A DNA stretch of 11,775 nt, taken from positions 1 through 11,775 of the forward strand of contig JAIPEK010000044.1 of NCBI GenBank assembly GCA_021737205.1. The letters are read 5' to 3'. This document shows positions 1 to 6,310 of the stretch, piece after piece. The translations under genes were made by a program, and so were the position numbers. Position 1 is the stretch's first letter, and each line of letters starts with the position of its first letter. Source of the DNA: Desulfarculaceae bacterium (GTDB lineage Bacteria > Desulfobacterota > Desulfobacteria > Desulfobacterales > Desulfobacteraceae). The notes below the pieces were generated by a model. The model ran no database searches and was not told where the DNA came from. It worked only from the letters and a program-made list of their open reading frames with translations.

Positions 1-1310
1 GCCCGCATGGCATTGGATTCCACCCCGGCTGTGACAAAGGCCCATACCTTGAGATCCCTGAAACGTTCTCGGTGTATCGCAAGGTTGTTCATGTCCGCTC
101 CGGTGAACAGCAGGGCGGTCCGGTCGGATTCAAGGTCCAGGGCGTTCATGACCCGTCTTTTCAAAGCGGAAAGTCCCTGTTTGTGATCGATGAGCCAGTT
201 CTGGGGCGGGGTGTAGTGATTTCCCGCCGCGGTTACCCCGGTTTTCCAGCCTTCCAAAGTGGACAGGATCGTGGCGGGGGTTGTAAACTCCATTACAAAA
301 GTTTGGTTTGTAAAGTCAAGGATGCGGCTTTCATCAATCCTTGCGTCTTTGACAAAATCGAGGCCCACGGATATGGACCTGGAGCTGATAATCCCGTCCT
401 TGAAAACCCGGTACGAATCCGTGCCGAACCGGTCGGCGTACACGGTGGCGGAAAGCCTCTGGACAAAGTCTCCGGTTCGCGTTGCCGCCCGGCAGGTCAA
501 ATCACACGGGAAACTGTAAAACCGGTTGTTTTGAACGGCATCCACCTGTTTCCATCCGTCCTTTTTGCGGATCCGGTTCCACAGCTCCTTGTCACCGCCG
601 CACCCGTACACGACCTGTGGGCTGAAATCGATCCATTCCTGTTTCGTCATTGTAACGACATCCCCGGTTCTGCCCGGTTGAGGGGGAATACCGCCGGCAA
701 GGCGGATCATCCCGTTCTGGAACGATTCGTCTCCGGGGGTCATCAGCCTTTCCCGGCCCATGAGCCGCATGACCCGTTTCCGCTCGTCCGGGTCGATGGA
801 GCGGATCTTTTGCTCGATCAAGTTCATTTTCTCCCGGATGGACGCGGTCAGTTCGGCTGCCTGTTTTTCCCGGTCAAAAACGGTTCCGAGAAGTTCAATG
901 GTTTCAAAGCTTTGAGAGACCGAATCAATGCCGATTTGAACGGCGGGAATCCGGTTTTGGGAAAGCGTGTCCCGAATGTCTTCGTGCATCCCGGAAACCA
1001 GTACCAGGTCGGGTTCAAGTGCTTTTACCACCTCCATGGAGGGCTGGACATATCCGCCCACCACTTTTTTCTTCCACGCATTTTCAAGGTGCGTGCCGTG
1101 GTAGGTGATGCCCTTGACCGCATCATCGGCCCCTAAGGCAAAGAGTATTTCGGTAGCCGACGGCACCAGCGAGACAACTCTCTCGGGCGCCTGCCGGATC
1201 GTCACTTGATTTCCGCCGGCATCGGTGAAAGTGATCTCTCCGGCCGGGCAGGGCGGATGAATCAGCAGAAGGCAGATAAATGCCGCAGACAGTATATGAA
1301 TGAGTTTCAA
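1..1310 (-). CDS. btuF-cbiZ: Secreted BtuF-type corrinoid-binding protein fused to a CbiZ-type adenosylcobinamide amidohydrolase (3' end outside window)
   Basis: The reading frame is open from a TTG start at 1310 to the left edge (436 codons, no stop). An AAGGAG Shine-Dalgarno at 1318-1323, 7 nt before the TTG, decides the start; an ATG slightly upstream reaches a stop after seven codons. Residues 1-23 are a Sec-type signal peptide (KLIHILSAAF, then a hydrophobic run ending PCPA) without a lipobox. Residues about 24-285 look like a periplasmic class III binding protein: RVVSLVPSATEILFALG, EPDLVLVSG, then a GCGGD stretch. Residues about 300-436 match CbiZ: STLEGWKTGV near 349, AAGNHYTPP, FTGADMNN and TAGVESNAMR at the cut end. 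CbiZ (known) hydrolyses the aminopropanol amide of adenosylcobinamide or pseudocobalamin to give adenosylcobyric acid. The gene lies 140 nt behind the TonB receptor under the same riboswitch. The oddity is that a normally cytoplasmic enzyme domain follows a signal peptide. Domain assignments rest on recognised motifs, without a profile search. Confidence 0.85.
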   Translation of the reverse strand, partial: MKLIHILSAAFICLLLIHPPCPAGEITFTDAGGNQVTIRQAPERVVSLVPSATEILFALGADDAVKGITYHGTHLENAWKKKVVGGYVQPSMEVVKALEPDLVLVSGMHEDIRDTLSQNRIPAVQIGIDSVSQSFETIELLGTVFDREKQAAELTASIREKMNLIEQKIRSIDPDERKRVMRLMGRERLMTPGDESFQNGMIRLAGGIPPQPGRTGDVVTMTKQEWIDFSPQVVYGCGGDKELWNRIRKKDGWKQVDAVQNNRFYSFPCDLTCRAATRTGDFVQRLSATVYADRFGTDSYRVFKDGIISSRSISVGLDFVKDARIDESRILDFTNQTFVMEFTTPATILSTLEGWKTGVTAAGNHYTPPQNWLIDHKQGLSALKRRVMNALDLESDRTALLFTGADMNNLAIHRERFRDLKVWAFVTAGVESNAMR

Positions 1311-1334
1311 AAAAAATCTCCTTTGTTCATAAAT

Positions 1335-1383
1335 CGCCGATCCGGCTTTACTTGCCTGTTTGGCGTGCAAAGCCGGATTGGCG
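1335..1383. repeat. Intercistronic hairpin A (15-bp stem)
   Basis: Inverted repeat 1335-1349 / 1369-1383: 14 Watson-Crick pairs plus one wobble or mismatch position, around a 19-nt loop. It lies between the receptor and btuF-cbiZ genes, ending just before the btuF-cbiZ ribosome binding site. On the minus (transcribed) strand no T-run follows it, so it is not a simple terminator for the operon. On the plus strand T-rich sequence does follow. It may stabilise or process the operon mRNA. Confidence 0.6.
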
Positions 1384-1400
1384 GTTTTCATTTTCCCGTT

Positions 1401-1441
1401 TTCCGTCCGCCGCTTTCAGGATTCGCTGCAGGCGGGCGGAA
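1401..1441. repeat. Intercistronic hairpin B (11-bp stem)
   Basis: Inverted repeat 1401-1411 / 1431-1441 with one non-Watson-Crick position and, like hairpin A, a 19-nt loop. It lies just after the stop codon of the TonB receptor on the minus strand. The receptor-side arm is followed by purine-rich sequence, not T-rich. It could protect the 3' end of the receptor message, giving more outer-membrane receptor than binding protein (inference). Confidence 0.55.
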
Positions 1442-1450
1442 AAGAGGGGA

Positions 1451-3451
1451 TCAGTATGTCAGTTTCAGGCCGACATATCCGGACAGCCCTGCCGTGGCGT
1501 AGCTGAATGCTTCTTCATAGTACTCATCCAGAAGATTGTCAATCCTTGCATACAACTGCACATGCCGGTTGAAATCCCAGGACGCGGCAAGGTTCACAAG
1601 ATAATAGTCATCCAGGGTATCCACCGGGTTTCCGTTTTTGTCAGAGGCGTATTCCGAAGCTTTGCGGTCATCCACCCATGAGGCGCTGACATTGACGATG
1701 CCTTTTTCCAGGAACCGGTACCGGGTGTGCAGGTTCACCTTGTGGTAGGGCCTTCTCACCAGCCGTTTTCCGTCCGGGTCTCTGGTTTCCGTATAGGTGT
1801 AGTCGAGACGACAGGAAAGGGTGTCCGAGGGGACCCATTTGACAAAGGATTCCACGCCGCTGGTTTCGGTTTTGCCGGAAAGGTTGCGATACTCTCCGTC
1901 AAAGGTCATGGGATCCGTCATCACCCACTCGATCTTGTCTTCATAATCGGTTTCAAAGTAGGTGACACCGACTGTATACTTATCATTAATGAAGCCTTTT
2001 TCAACACCGATGTCCCATCCGGTGCTCTCCTCCGGATCAAGAGCGGTGTTGCCGTAGGACGAATACAGCTCGTACAGGGACGGGGACCGGAAACCGGTTC
2101 CGAAGTTGGCCCTGACCGTGGTGTCGTACTTCTCAAAGGTGTATGAAGGGGCCAGGCGGTACGTGGCCTTTCCGCCGAATTTTTCGTGGTCGTCATATCG
2201 GACGCCGGCAATAACCACCGCGCTTTCCCCGATGAAAAGCTGGTCCTGGACCCACACGCTTTGTGTGTCTGCTTCCGCATCTTCAATCCCGGAGCTTTGG
2301 CTTTCCATGGATTCATCCATGTAGTCGGCCCCCACCGTGAGGGTATGGGTGTCGAAATTGAGATCTCCGTGCCAGGAATACTGGTCCACGGTTCCGTCAT
2401 AGTCGTAATTTTCCGTGCCGTCGTTGTTAAAGGCCTGCCGGTCATGGTTTGAGTATCCGTAGGACAGGCTGGAATTGAAAAATCCATTCCCGAACGAGTT
2501 TTCAGCGGTGATCTTCCCGAAAATCCGCTCGGATTCGATCCGTTTATCAGTCGGGCCGGTCGGGTTCGGGGTGGAAGGCCATCCTGTAAAGTTGTCACCG
2601 GAATACCCGTCGGGCGAGTGCGTGTCGTCGAGTTCGGATTCCGAATCGATATACCGGACCGCGCCGGAGACCCGGAAATCGTCCGTCAGGTCTACTCCGG
2701 CCTTTCCGGACAGGGTGGTGTTTTCGTACCCGTCCTCTTCATCGGTGTTCCCGTCATGGGGAATGTCGTTATTGTCGTCATTGGCAATGGAGTACCCTTG
2801 GATATCGGTGCGGGAGGCGGAAGCTGAATAACCGAAACGGTCCATGGCCCCGGATACGCCTGCGGTTTCCTTGTACGTCCCGTAGGAACCGGTTTCCGCG
2901 CTTGCCGTAAAAGACGGTTTCCCCTTGCCTTTTTTGGTGATGATGTTGATGATCCCGGCAGTGGCGTTGCTGCCGTACATCACGCTCATGGCCCCGCGGA
3001 TGACCTCGATGCGCTCGATGTTGTCCGCGTTGATGTCGGAAAGGTTGGCGTCACGGTTTGCGCTGGACGGGTCATTGACCATGATGCCGTCGATCATGAT
3101 CAAGGTATTCTTGGAATCCGCTCCCCGCATGAAAACCGAGGTTTTGGTGCCGGGGCCGCCGTTGGATGTGGTGGTGATACCCGGTACGGTCTCGAGGATC
3201 TCTTTGGCGGTTGCGGCTTTGGATGTTTCAATCTCCTTCTCGTCAACCACCGTGACCGAGTTGCCCCCGGCCTTTTCAACCGGAGTTTCGGACCGGGTTA
3301 CGGATACGATGACCCGGTCCATGATCACCGGCTCTTCTCCGAGAACGGTATCAGCCGCCCGGGCCGTCTGGCTCAGTAAAAGTGTAAAGAATGCCAGGAT
3401 ACATATCCCGTGCAAAAAAGGATGAGCTTTGAAATGATTCGATTTTTTCAT
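1451..3451 (-). CDS. btuB: BtuB-like TonB-dependent outer-membrane receptor for cobalamin or other corrinoids
   Basis: This 666-residue protein is an outer-membrane gated barrel that imports substrate using TonB energy. The ATG at 3451 is preferred because GGGAGGG lies 3 nt upstream and a signal peptide follows at once (MKKSNHFKAH, then hydrophobic LAFFTLLLSQTARA, cleavage near residue 33). An in-frame GTG at 3502 lies in the terminator region and is unlikely. After a short acidic segment with a TonB-box-like VIVSVTR comes the plug domain (about 45-155): KEILETVPGI, a TSVFMRGADS stretch, LIMIDGIMVND, IERIEVIRGAMSVMYGSNA and INIITKKG. The rest is a beta-barrel rich in aromatic/acidic strands, with a YARIDNLLDEYYEE segment near the end and a terminal VGLKLTY, with Tyr in place of the usual Phe. 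Corrinoid specificity is inferred from the riboswitch upstream and the BtuF-CbiZ gene downstream; the receptor fold itself is clear. Confidence 0.92.
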   Translation of the reverse strand: MKKSNHFKAHPFLHGICILAFFTLLLSQTARAADTVLGEEPVIMDRVIVSVTRSETPVEKAGGNSVTVVDEKEIETSKAATAKEILETVPGITTTSNGGPGTKTSVFMRGADSKNTLIMIDGIMVNDPSSANRDANLSDINADNIERIEVIRGAMSVMYGSNATAGIINIITKKGKGKPSFTASAETGSYGTYKETAGVSGAMDRFGYSASASRTDIQGYSIANDDNNDIPHDGNTDEEDGYENTTLSGKAGVDLTDDFRVSGAVRYIDSESELDDTHSPDGYSGDNFTGWPSTPNPTGPTDKRIESERIFGKITAENSFGNGFFNSSLSYGYSNHDRQAFNNDGTENYDYDGTVDQYSWHGDLNFDTHTLTVGADYMDESMESQSSGIEDAEADTQSVWVQDQLFIGESAVVIAGVRYDDHEKFGGKATYRLAPSYTFEKYDTTVRANFGTGFRSPSLYELYSSYGNTALDPEESTGWDIGVEKGFINDKYTVGVTYFETDYEDKIEWVMTDPMTFDGEYRNLSGKTETSGVESFVKWVPSDTLSCRLDYTYTETRDPDGKRLVRRPYHKVNLHTRYRFLEKGIVNVSASWVDDRKASEYASDKNGNPVDTLDDYYLVNLAASWDFNRHVQLYARIDNLLDEYYEEAFSYATAGLSGYVGLKLTY

Positions 3452-3490
3452 TTTCCCTCCCAAAACGTTGAAAATTGATTTTGGTCCGGG

Positions 3491-3534
3491 AAACAAAAAC
3501 ACCCCGGACCGTTTTGATAACCGATCCGGGGTGT
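3491..3534 (-). terminator. Intrinsic terminator in the btuB leader (riboswitch expression platform)
   Basis: On the minus strand a perfect 10-bp stem (3525-3534 pairs with 3499-3508; ACACCCCGGA / TCCGGGGTGT) is followed by a T-rich tract (TTTTGTTT, 3498-3491). It lies between the aptamer and the btuB start, so it most likely stops transcription when the aptamer is ligand-bound. A second hairpin (3561-3580, 7-bp stem GTTTCCT / AGGAGAC) sits between aptamer and terminator and may be part of the switching structure. Confidence 0.85.
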
Positions 3535-3588
3535 CCCTTTTTTACTCAGGATCCGGCAATGTCTCCTGTCCAGAGGAAACATCACCCG

Positions 3589-3748
3589 TTTCAAGGCAGG
3601 TCTTCTGACTTTCGGATCATCCTTGCAGCCGCGCCTTCCCGTTATGTTTTTAACAGTGGCTTTTTGCGGTGCTCGTCCCCGATTACAGCGGCGGGCCCGT
3701 CCCTGATTTTCACAGGCGTTCCCTGTTAAGCCTTACGGCACCTTGAAA
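3589..3748 (-). ncRNA. Cobalamin (B12) riboswitch
   Basis: The minus strand carries the cobalamin aptamer landmarks in order: an outer stem CCTTGAAA/TTTCAAGG (3741-3748 with 3589-3596, 8 bp), GTGAAAATCAGGGACGGGCC, a CCGCCGCTGTAATC segment, GCCACTGTT, GGGAAGGCGCGGC, GATGATCCG, and the 3' signature AGTCAGAAGACCTGCC. The family binds adenosylcobalamin and related corrinoids and usually represses downstream uptake genes. Here it precedes btuB and btuF-cbiZ, with an intrinsic terminator as the probable output. The identification is by motif recognition; a covariance-model search would confirm subtype and exact ends. Confidence 0.93.
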
Positions 3749-3759
3749 CTTTCAATCCA

Positions 3760-3788
3760 CCAATAAAAGATATTTTTTCTTTTGTCAA
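3760..3788 (-). promoter_or_regulatory. Probable sigma-70-type promoter of the corrinoid uptake operon
   Basis: On the minus strand a perfect -35 TTGACA (3788-3783) is followed after 17 nt by TATTGG (3765-3760), a weak -10. The predicted start, near 3753, is just upstream of the riboswitch outer stem, which is the expected placement. The -10 has only the first three consensus bases. Confidence 0.5.
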
Positions 3789-3902
3789 GCTGAATACCCT
3801 GGCGGCGATCCCGCGTCAGAAGAGATGACTTCTTTTGTGGGCGCATTGCATGATGTTGCAGGAAATCATCAGCCCATTGAATGCAGGTATTTTCCGACGC
3901 GG

Positions 3903-4043
3903 ATGAAAAACAAAAATAACGACGGCGACCTCGGAGAGATGCTCAATGAGATCGAGATCCTCGTGGACCGATACCGGTTCAAAGAAGTGCAAGAGAAACT
4001 GGTTCGGGTCAGGAGAACCCTCGGCACGCCTTCCGGCCATTGA
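3903..4043 (+). CDS. Possible small hypothetical protein (46 aa)
   Basis: ATG at 3903 opens a 46-residue frame (MKNKNNDGDL at the start, ending RRTLGTPSGH). Its middle (EMLNEIEILVDRYRFKEVQEKLVRVRR) has regularly spaced Leu/Ile/Val between charged residues, as in an amphipathic helix or short coiled coil, which random sequence rarely gives. The ribosome binding site is poor. The frame stays open upstream to an ATG at 3825, but those 26 residues look less protein-like. No family is recognised. It may be a remnant or a genuine small protein. Confidence 0.35.
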   Translation: MKNKNNDGDLGEMLNEIEILVDRYRFKEVQEKLVRVRRTLGTPSGH

Positions 4044-4163
4044 AGCCGGGGCCGCTGTCCCTGCGGGCATTTTTCCAGTTCTTTTTCCGGTGTAAAATGA
4101 TATTCCGGATGTGTCTTCATGTTTGACAATATATGGTGGGCATGGGGTGAATATTTCAATATA

Positions 4164-4678
4164 TTGTATTTGTTTAACACGAAATTAATCGTTTCATCAT
4201 CTTTTTAAAACATGTTTCCGATAAAAGTGAACCCGGATATCACTTTAACTTACAGGAGGACAATTATGTTGAAAAACGATCGGCAGACAGTAAAATTTTT
4301 ACCCCTTTGCGTTATGGTCCTGCTGCTGGCGGTCCTTGTTTCATCCGCCGCAGCAAAAACGCCCAAGTACGTATTCCTGTTCATCGGGGACGGTATGGGA
4401 ATTCCTCAGCGGAGTGCCGCAAACGAGTTTGCGGGCAAAAAACTTCTGGAGGACACTTTCCCGCACCAGGGGATCACCACCACCCATGCGGCGGACCGGT
4501 TTATCACCGGCAGCGCGGCTGCGGGAACAGCCATGGCGTCCGGGCTGAAGACCAATATCGGGGTTGTGGGGATGGACCCGGCCCTCAAACCCGTGAAAAC
4601 CCTCGGAGAAATGGCCAGGGATACCGGAATGAAGGTGGGAATCGTATCCAGCGTCTCCATCGACCATGCCACTCCGGC
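4164..4678 (+). repeat. 515-bp direct repeat, copy 1 (phoA leader plus 5' coding part)
   Basis: By eye alignment, this segment matches 6311-6825 with about 19 mismatches in 515 bp (about 96%) and no gaps; the offset is 2147 bp throughout. It includes the leader, the palindrome, the AGGAGG ribosome binding site and the first 137-138 codons. Similarity at the DNA level stops sharply after the ATPA codons, although the proteins remain homologous. Confidence 0.93.
4224..4246 (+). promoter_or_regulatory. Inverted repeat in the leader of the first phoA copy
   Basis: AAAGTGA (4224-4230) and TCACTTT (4240-4246) form a perfect 7-bp inverted repeat around a 9-nt spacer. It ends 7 nt before the AGGAGG (4254-4259) of the gene at 4266. 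It may be a regulator-binding palindrome or an RNA hairpin next to the ribosome binding site; the sequence alone does not decide. Confidence 0.45.
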
Positions 4679-5098
4679 CTGCTTCTACGCGCACCAACCC
4701 TCTCGTAACATGTACCATGAAATCGGTATGAACCTTGCCAGAAGCGACTTTGACTATTTTGTCGGCGGGAGCCTCAATGACCCCACCGGCAAGAAATTCA
4801 CGAAACCTCTTGGCAACGTCTTGCGGGCTGCAAAGAAAAATGATTACAGATTATGGCTCTGACAAAAAAATCAGGCAAAGTCGTTGCCTTCAACAAAAAT
4901 CTTCCTGATGGCAAGGCTATTCCAAATCACATGTACAACACTTCTGAAGACATTACCCTTGCGGAATTTACTAAAAAGGGAATTGAGATGCTGGATAATT
5001 CAAAAAGTTTTTTTATGATGGTCGAGGGTGGAAAGATTGATTGGGCCTTTGATCATAACTTTGATTACATCACATATTGCCAAAAAAAAGGAGATTAG
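4266..5098 (+). pseudogene. Broken alkaline phosphatase gene (frameshifted and truncated)
   Basis: ATG at 4266 with AGGAGG at 4254-4259 starts a frame nearly identical to the intact copy at 6413: signal peptide (residues 1-30), FIGDGMG metal site, TGSAAAGTAMASG nucleophile segment, IDHATPA. From residue 138 onward it is homologous but only moderately similar to the intact protein (CFYAHQPSRNMYHEIG, FDYFVGG). The frame hits a stop at 4860-4862 after 198 residues. Homology resumes in another frame from about 4853 (LTKKSGKVVAF, ITLAEFTKKGIE, FFMMVEGGKIDWA). By comparison with the intact copy, about 8 codons plus a frameshift were lost near 4850. Homology ends after IDWA near 5046, and the remnant stops at 5096-5098. 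The later metal ligands (the DH pair and the C-terminal His) are missing, so it should not be an active phosphatase. The 3' part looks more AT-rich than the 5' part. Confidence 0.88.
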
Positions 5099-5099
5099 C

Positions 5100-6176
5100 A
5101 TGAATCAGAACCATTTCTCAAGAAGAGAGTTCCTTAAAACCGGGGGCAGTTCCCTTGTGGGTGCCCTGCTGCTGCAGAGCGTAGGAACAAAGGTATTTGC
5201 AGCCGAAACGGCAACACCATTCGGCAATGTCCGTTTTGCCGTTATTTCCGATATGCACCTGGACATCAAGGGGAAAAACGGCATGAAAATGAGTGCGGCC
5301 AGCACAACGTGCCTGGAAAAGACAGTGGCTGAGCTGAACAGGGAAACCGATCTTAGGTTTGTACTTGTGGCCGGAGATCTCTTGCTGGACGGCGAGGTGG
5401 AAAACCTCAAGATTGTCAAGGGCCTTCTTGATACCTTGACAATGCCCTATTACGTAGTGTGCGGCAACCACGATTTTATTCCTCCAAATCCTGAAAAGCA
5501 CAGAAAGGATTTTCACTACCTTACCGTGGAAGAATTTTACCAGTCCTTCCAGGGACACGGGTATGAGAATTCGAAACGACCCTATTACGCCCATGAGATC
5601 GTACCAGGCCTAAGAGTGATCGGGTTAGATGCCTGTCTGCCCCATGACCCGAAAAAATGGGGAGGAATACTTCCCAAGGAGCAACTGGCCTGGCTTGACA
5701 GGCAACTGACCGACCATGCCGACCAGCTGAACCTGATTTTCATGCACCACAATTTTATCCGGTGGTCGGCCGATGAGATGAAGGGAGGTCCTAAACAGTG
5801 GTTCTGCATAGACAACGACGAGGAAGCAAGAAAACTTCTCACAAAACATGCAAAGGCGGCCCCAGTGGTGATCAGCGGTCACAGACACATCGGACTTGAC
5901 CACAAGGAGATCAACGGAGTAAACTACTTTATCGTCCCTTCGTTAAACTCCTATCCCATGCGATACTCCCTTTTTACCATTTCCCACCAGAGCCTGGCAT
6001 GGAAAACCGAAATGGTCAGCGTCCCTGAAACCGTTCACCTTGAGGCCAGGGAAAATCTCTTGAACGCAGGATGGTGGCGCCCTACCCAGTTCAAAGAAAG
6101 AGTCTTTAACAACGATACCGCTGTTCTCGACTTTTACCAGAACGATGCCATGCGCCTTGGGAAAATTGAGCTGTAA
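5100..6176 (+). CDS. Tat-exported calcineurin-like metallophosphoesterase
   Basis: The 358-residue protein starts at ATG 5100, with AGGAG 6 nt upstream lying inside the last codons of the phosphatase remnant. The N-terminus is a classic twin-arginine signal (FSRREFLKTGG, then a hydrophobic SSLVGALLLQSVG, cleavage near AFA/AET at 34-36), so a folded, metal-loaded enzyme is probably exported. The five calcineurin-like blocks are present: SDMH (D51, H53), GDLLLDG (D93), GNHD (N123, H124), MHHN (H216/H217) and GHRH (H261, H263). The family hydrolyses phosphomono- or diesters with a two-metal centre; the substrate here cannot be told. About 75 C-terminal residues lie beyond the core. Only one base separates it from the broken phosphatase, so it is probably transcribed from the duplicated phoA-type leader. 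No terminator is evident in 6177-6310. Confidence 0.9.
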   Translation: MNQNHFSRREFLKTGGSSLVGALLLQSVGTKVFAAETATPFGNVRFAVISDMHLDIKGKNGMKMSAASTTCLEKTVAELNRETDLRFVLVAGDLLLDGEVENLKIVKGLLDTLTMPYYVVCGNHDFIPPNPEKHRKDFHYLTVEEFYQSFQGHGYENSKRPYYAHEIVPGLRVIGLDACLPHDPKKWGGILPKEQLAWLDRQLTDHADQLNLIFMHHNFIRWSADEMKGGPKQWFCIDNDEEARKLLTKHAKAAPVVISGHRHIGLDHKEINGVNYFIVPSLNSYPMRYSLFTISHQSLAWKTEMVSVPETVHLEARENLLNAGWWRPTQFKERVFNNDTAVLDFYQNDAMRLGKIEL

Positions 6177-6310
6177 GCATAGGGGCTCACCGCAAAAAGC
6201 GATATATCCCTTTCCGTTTCGAGCTTTCTGTTACCGAAAAGAGGCGGAATGGCCCGGTTTGACCCTAATAAAGCGGGTTGGGATCGACAGCTTTATTATA
6301 GAAATTCAGC

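Larger units (their letters stand above)
3789..4265. other. Mostly non-coding stretch between the btuB promoter and the first alkaline phosphatase copy
   Basis: No convincing large gene is seen here. It contains one doubtful small ORF (3903-4043). A 6-bp hairpin at 4032-4050 straddles that ORF's stop and is followed by GC-rich sequence and a short T-run, possibly a weak terminator. An AT-rich segment at 4120-4170 has TTGACA at 4123-4128 and a perfect palindrome CAATATATTG at 4157-4166. The phoA leader repeat begins at 4164. TTGACA has no well-placed -10, so a promoter for the phosphatase gene cannot be fixed. No match to the Pho-box consensus was recognised. Confidence 0.5.

Noticed and set aside
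72..1136. Long 354-residue open frame on the plus strand
   Set aside because: It is exactly antisense, codon for codon, to btuF-cbiZ, whose translation shows a signal peptide and recognisable motifs. The plus-strand product has no domain-like features.
1921..2598. 225-residue minus-strand frame and several plus-strand frames inside btuB
   Set aside because: All overlap the receptor gene in other frames and lack ribosome binding sites and protein-like composition.
3452..3502. Extended btuB start at GTG 3502
   Set aside because: It would place the leader terminator inside the coding region and put 17 residues before a good signal peptide; the ATG at 3451 has its own Shine-Dalgarno.
4853..5098. 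81-residue frame as an independent gene
   Set aside because: It has no ribosome binding site and is homologous to the middle of alkaline phosphatase, so it is the out-of-frame remainder of the broken copy.
4679..6310. Transposon or insertion sequence between the two phosphatase copies
   Set aside because: No transposase-like frame, terminal inverted repeats or target-site duplication were seen; the 515-bp repeats are ordinary gene sequence.
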